Assembly: GCA_023132995.1 (NCBI GenBank)
Contig: JAGLXI010000239.1
Coordinates: forward strand, 1-6,323
Source of the DNA: Candidatus Zixiibacteriota bacterium
Lineage (GTDB): Bacteria; Zixibacteria; MSB-5A5; GN15; FEB-12
DNA length: 6,323 nt
Reading direction: 5' to 3'
Made by a program: the position numbers and the translations under genes. The notes under the pieces were generated by a model, which saw only the letters and a program-made list of their open reading frames with translations, was not told the origin of the DNA and ran no database searches. Positions 6,101-6,323 of the stretch are shown here, piece by piece (position 1 is the first letter of the stretch; every line of letters begins with the position of its first letter).

Positions 6101-6323
6101 TCGGCAATGGTCCCTATTCGGTATTTTCCGGCGACTTTGACGGGGACGACGACATGGACCTGGCCACGGCTAATGGGGGCGACGACAATGTCACGATCCT
6201 GAAGAATGATGGAACAGGAGACTTCGGCAACGAAGTCACATATCCGGTCGGTCTTAACCCCCGCTCGCTCTTTGCGGCCGACCTCGACGGTGACGGAGAC
6301 CTTGACCTGGCCACAGCCAACAC
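97..6323 (+). CDS. Giant secreted Ig-like/FG-GAP (VCBS) beta-propeller repeat protein, 3' partial
   Basis: This is an uninterrupted frame of 2,075 codons that runs off the end of the window. It has a Sec signal peptide (residues 1-25), then a repeating module of one SbsA-type Ig-like domain (Big_5 family) followed by seven FG-GAP/VCBS blades. Ig domains occupy about residues 27-131, 483-584, 933-1035, 1384-1487 and 1836-1938. Propellers occupy 132-482, 585-932, 1036-1383, 1488-1835 and 1939 to the cut end. Each blade carries a calcium loop of the form D-x-D-G-D-G-x-x-D followed by L-[AV]-T-A-N and V-S-V-L-L-N-N-G-D-G-T-F. The mature part is very acidic, with only 13 lysines and 10 cysteines, as expected of an extracellular calcium-loaded protein. 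FG-GAP propellers are known from integrin alpha chains and many bacterial surface proteins, so adhesion or ligand binding is the likely role, but this is inference. No catalytic motif is visible. The start is supported by AAGGAG at 86-91 and upstream in-frame stops. Stop codon and C-terminal anchor are outside the window. Architecture is certain; function is not. Confidence 0.95.
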   Translation, partial: MRRKLRNVIIVAAIALLVGNAALLAQTPTVISTSPLRNDLDVSTTADISVTFDIDMNPSTLGSASFVITAVSSGPHSGTYSYNDQTYTATFDPDSAFFEGEVVSVVLTTAVQSSAGNPLDSPYIWSFTVATGDGVGTFAVDASYSVGDDPRTVIMADIDGNGLPDIVTANYGSDNNVSVSFNAGDGTFSDDLVLVVGGDPFGVCAADLDGDGYLDLVTANRNTDNISVVINDGDSTFQSQVTYVAGDGPMSVCAADVDGDGDVDLAVANLSSSNVSVFSNNGNGTFATPPDNYSVGENPTSIVVADLNNDDDLDLATANLNGHTVTVLSNDGSGGFGSSTGYGVALFPFALCAADLDDDGYLDLAVTGTYHDSVSVLINNSTGGFAAAVGYAVGEYPSSIVAADVDGDGDMDLATCNRDTDDISIMLNNGSGVFGAASFFPTGAYPYSICAADIDAFGGVDLVTADANSDEVSVLLNRTIAQIVDVTPEPGELNVSVATDVTVTFDVDMNGSSIDGSSLVITGRSSGPSSAAISYDGPTKIATADPGVDFSAGEPVTVVATEGILTSEGFPVKSALTWTFTTAVDGGFGTFAVDSAYAVNDAPVSVFAADLDGDGDIDMATAEWMSDSVSVLFNNGDGTYAVDSQYPVGRFPYCVVAADIDLDGYMDLVTANEFGNNVSVLFNNGDGTYQPHLQYAVGLLPYSVVAIDLNADGYPDLATSQNDTGEVSILWNDGQGGFDSLSVVSVSWKNYSICAEDFNLDGAVDLAITHDSVSRVSVLLSDGEGDFSDQASYIVGTEPNSVIAVDLDGDTYPDLVTGNGLSDDVSVLLNNQDGTFGTQQVYEAGDNPSQVAAADYDGDGDLDLAVANFKSDDIAVLLNDGAGSFSAPSFFPTGDAPNSLFAADFDGDGDIDLATADHYDDSVSVLFNRAIPHVVAVSPEPNANNTPVATDISATFDVDMDAATITGSSFMVDARSTGLHQGIITYSDQTLVATLDPDADFKEGELVTVVLTTDVKTPEGYSLDTAFVWSFTTVAHHGSDTYGPQVVYPVRETPSSIFSADIDGDGFLDLVVANTDADSVSILLNDGYGTFLPDTALEVTGSPASVVAADLDGDGLLDLATADRNSSQVSVLVSQGGGNFAAHVEYTTGADPGSILAADLNGDGRLDLVTSNEGSNDVSLLPGNGDGTFGSPVSFGVGISPQSVVAADLDNDNDLDLVTANILHDSVSVLLNNGFGEFVLDSAYVSGLDPVCVIAAEFTGDDYVDLVTANATGDSVSFLRNKRDGTFADPVRYAVGDRPSSVFAADIDGDGFLDLLVANRNSNDLLALTNNGNGTFTEFILFPVGDRPMSVFVADFDNDGDMDFAAANSNSDDVSVIVNRSIVEITDLSPAPNELNLPPSTDISITFNYSMNGDSFHDSSLVVYSSLTGKHSGTISYDDPTMTATFDPDVDFDDGEVVTVIVTSDVRSIQDYPLDTSHTWSFTTIVTEGVGTFAIDSAYEVKEEPVCVIAACLNDDAFPDLVVANATSDSLSVLLSNGDGTFNPQALYEVGDNPVSVVAADMDGDGSLDLVSANYDEDSVSILLNNGDGTFATQSKAIVGSVPRSVFAADLSGDGYVDLAVVNMLSGNISVLLNNGDSTFAEQSVYEVGPSPRSVYAADFNDDGALDLVTADYSSGTVSLLLNNGDGTGFTLDSAYSVSAGPIALLAADLNSDGYLDLATAGHGADSVSILISNQDGTFAEGVSYVVGDEPFSISSADLDADGDLDLTTANFGSGTVSVLLNNGDGTFAEHSVYDAGEGPLSVFTADLQIDGDMDLAVANSSANTVSVLWNRVLFQVASVWPPPNRADIASDDDISVTFNDDVEASSFNSSSLIVMAKTKGLQHGSFSYDTPSRTASFNADSTFEAGEVVTAVLLPEVNSAEGYPLDSGLVWSFTAQAVRSAGSFEDHLDYSIGVSPRGAFAADFDGDGHLDIATANILFHNVSIMHNEGDSTFVLDANYTVGNGPYSVFSGDFDGDDDMDLATANGGDDNVTILKNDGTGDFGNEVTYPVGLNPRSLFAADLDGDGDLDLATAN
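175..489 (+). other. SbsA/Big_5-type bacterial Ig-like domain 1
   Basis: About 105 residues (29-131 with edges) directly after the signal peptide. It has the family pattern seen in all five copies here: an opening V-I-S-T-S-P, a strand A-D-I-S-V-T-F followed by D-x-D-M-N, a central S-Y-N-D..T-A-T-F-D-P-D, E-G-E-V-V-S-V-V-L-T, and a closing W-S-F-T at 469-480. In the known family (for example S-layer protein SbsA) these domains act as rigid spacers or structural modules. It begins the first Ig-plus-propeller module. Confidence 0.85.
490..1542 (+). repeat. Propeller 1: seven FG-GAP/VCBS blades
   Basis: Seven blades have calcium loops whose first Asp codons are at 562, 715, 862, 1012, 1159, 1306 and 1453. 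Spacings are 153, 147, 150, 147, 147 and 147 nt, so this is the least regular propeller (351 aa against 348 in the others). Loops range from canonical D-L-D-G-D-G-Y-L-D (715) to degenerate D-I-D-A-F-G-G-V-D (1453), which has lost the ligand at position 5. The first loop has Asn at position 5. Half of the protein's cysteines are here, four of them at the same place three residues before the loop. Blade 7 ends in L-L-N-R with no G-T-F strand; a matching G-T-F lies before blade 1. Confidence 0.88.
1543..1848 (+). other. SbsA/Big_5-type bacterial Ig-like domain 2
   Basis: About 102 residues (483-584). It opens with I-V-D-V-T-P-E-P, has the strand A-T-D-V-T-V-T-F followed by D-V-D-M-N, a central I-S-Y-D-G, and closes with W-T-F-T-T at 1828-1842. 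The central F-D-P-D of other copies is replaced by A-D-P-G, so this is a diverged copy. It separates propellers 1 and 2. Confidence 0.85.
1849..2892 (+). repeat. Propeller 2: seven FG-GAP/VCBS blades, perfect 147-nt pitch
   Basis: Loop Asp codons are at 1924, 2071, 2218, 2365, 2512, 2659 and 2806, with every interval exactly 147 nt (49 aa), giving a 348-residue domain. Blades 3 to 5 are the most diverged: D-L-N-A-D-G-Y-P-D, D-F-N-L-D-G-A-V-D and D-L-D-G-D-T-Y-P-D. Blade 4 follows an unusual S-V-S-W-K-N segment in place of the usual Y-x-V-G. Blade 7 ends L-F-N-R and runs into Ig domain 3. The preceding G-T-F-A strand is at 1861-1872. Confidence 0.88.
2893..3201 (+). other. SbsA/Big_5-type bacterial Ig-like domain 3
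   Basis: About 103 residues (933-1035). It shows V-A-V-S-P-E-P at the start, A-T-D-I-S-A-T-F followed by D-V-D-M-D, then I-T-Y-S-D, A-T-L-D-P-D, E-G-E-L-V-T-V-V-L-T, and the closing W-S-F-T-T at 3181-3195. It is one of the best-preserved copies and links propellers 2 and 3. Confidence 0.87.
3202..4245 (+). repeat. Propeller 3: seven FG-GAP/VCBS blades, perfect 147-nt pitch
   Basis: Loop first residues are at 3277, 3424, 3571, 3718, 3865, 4012 and 4159, all spaced exactly 147 nt (348 aa in total). Six loops start with Asp. Blade 5 reads E-F-T-G-D-D-Y-V-D, with Glu at position 1 and Thr at position 3, so calcium binding there is doubtful. Blade 7 ends I-V-N-R before Ig domain 4. The strand before blade 1 is S-D-T-Y rather than G-T-F, the most diverged closure strand of the set. 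Confidence 0.88.
4246..4557 (+). other. SbsA/Big_5-type bacterial Ig-like domain 4
   Basis: About 104 residues (1384-1487). It has I-T-D-L-S-P-A-P, then S-T-D-I-S-I-T-F followed by N-Y-S-M-N, I-S-Y-D-D, A-T-F-D-P-D, D-G-E-V-V-T-V-I-V-T and closing W-S-F-T-T at 4534-4548. It links propellers 3 and 4. Confidence 0.87.
4558..5601 (+). repeat. Propeller 4: seven FG-GAP/VCBS blades
   Basis: Loop first residues are at 4630, 4777, 4924, 5071, 5221, 5368 and 5515. Spacing is 147 nt except 5071 to 5221 (150 nt), explained by one extra Gly in G-D-G-T-G-F at 5152-5166. Blade 1 has Cys in place of the first calcium-binding Asp (C-L-N-D-D-A-F-P-D). Blade 3 has Ser and blade 7 has Gln at loop position 3. 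The closure strand G-V-G-T-F-A is at 4561-4578, and blade 7 ends L-W-N-R before Ig domain 5. Confidence 0.88.
5602..5910 (+). other. SbsA/Big_5-type bacterial Ig-like domain 5
   Basis: About 103 residues (1836-1938). It begins V-A-S-V-W-P-P-P, has D-D-I-S-V-T-F followed by N-D-D-V (the Met of the other copies is replaced), then F-S-Y-D-T, A-S-F-N-A-D, A-G-E-V-V-T-A-V-L-L and the closing W-S-F-T at 5890-5901. It is the most diverged Ig copy but is clearly collinear with the others. Confidence 0.84.
5911..6323 (+). repeat. Propeller 5, partial: first three FG-GAP/VCBS blades
   Basis: Loop Asp codons are at 5986, 6133 and 6280, again 147 nt apart, with loops D-F-D-G-D-G-H-L-D, D-F-D-G-D-D-D-M-D and D-L-D-G-D-G-D-L-D. 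The window ends just after L-A-T-A-N of blade 3. By analogy with the four complete propellers, four more blades (about 0.6 kb) are expected downstream. The pre-blade strand here is A-G-S-F. Confidence 0.85.

Overview
The window is almost entirely one very large, secreted, modular protein gene on the + strand. It starts at 97 and stays open to the last base, giving 2,075 complete codons and no stop, so the 3' end lies outside the window. The usual gene-sized ORF is easy to miss because it runs off the edge. The many shorter open frames on both strands are shadows of its repeats.

Layout: 1-96 is a short leader with a good Shine-Dalgarno sequence. Residues 1-25 are a Sec-type signal peptide. A regular super-repeat follows: one bacterial Ig-like domain of the SbsA/Big_5 type (about 102-105 aa), then seven FG-GAP/VCBS-type calcium-loop blades (348-351 aa). 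Ig domains start at 175, 1543, 2893, 4246 and 5602, a period of 1350-1368 nt. Four modules are complete, and the fifth is cut by the window after its third blade. In all, 31 blades are visible, and 23 of the 26 within-propeller blade spacings are exactly 147 nt (49 aa). Each seventh blade lacks its usual N-G-D-G-T-F end, and an equivalent G-T-F strand sits just after the next Ig domain, before blade 1. This is the pattern expected of seven-bladed beta-propellers closed by an N-terminal 'velcro' strand. The inferred structure is a string of integrin-alpha-like propeller heads joined by Ig spacers.

Organism: the window suggests a bacterium of moderately high GC content (estimated by eye). Giant FG-GAP/Ig proteins with this type of leader are common in environmental lineages such as FCB-group candidate phyla, Planctomycetes relatives and Deltaproteobacteria-like groups. 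No marker gene is present, so the lineage cannot be fixed. The likely role is extracellular or cell-surface binding or adhesion. No catalytic domain is visible, and the C-terminal anchoring or sorting domain, which would say most about export and location, is outside the window. There is no RNA gene, mobile element, CRISPR array or second convincing gene.
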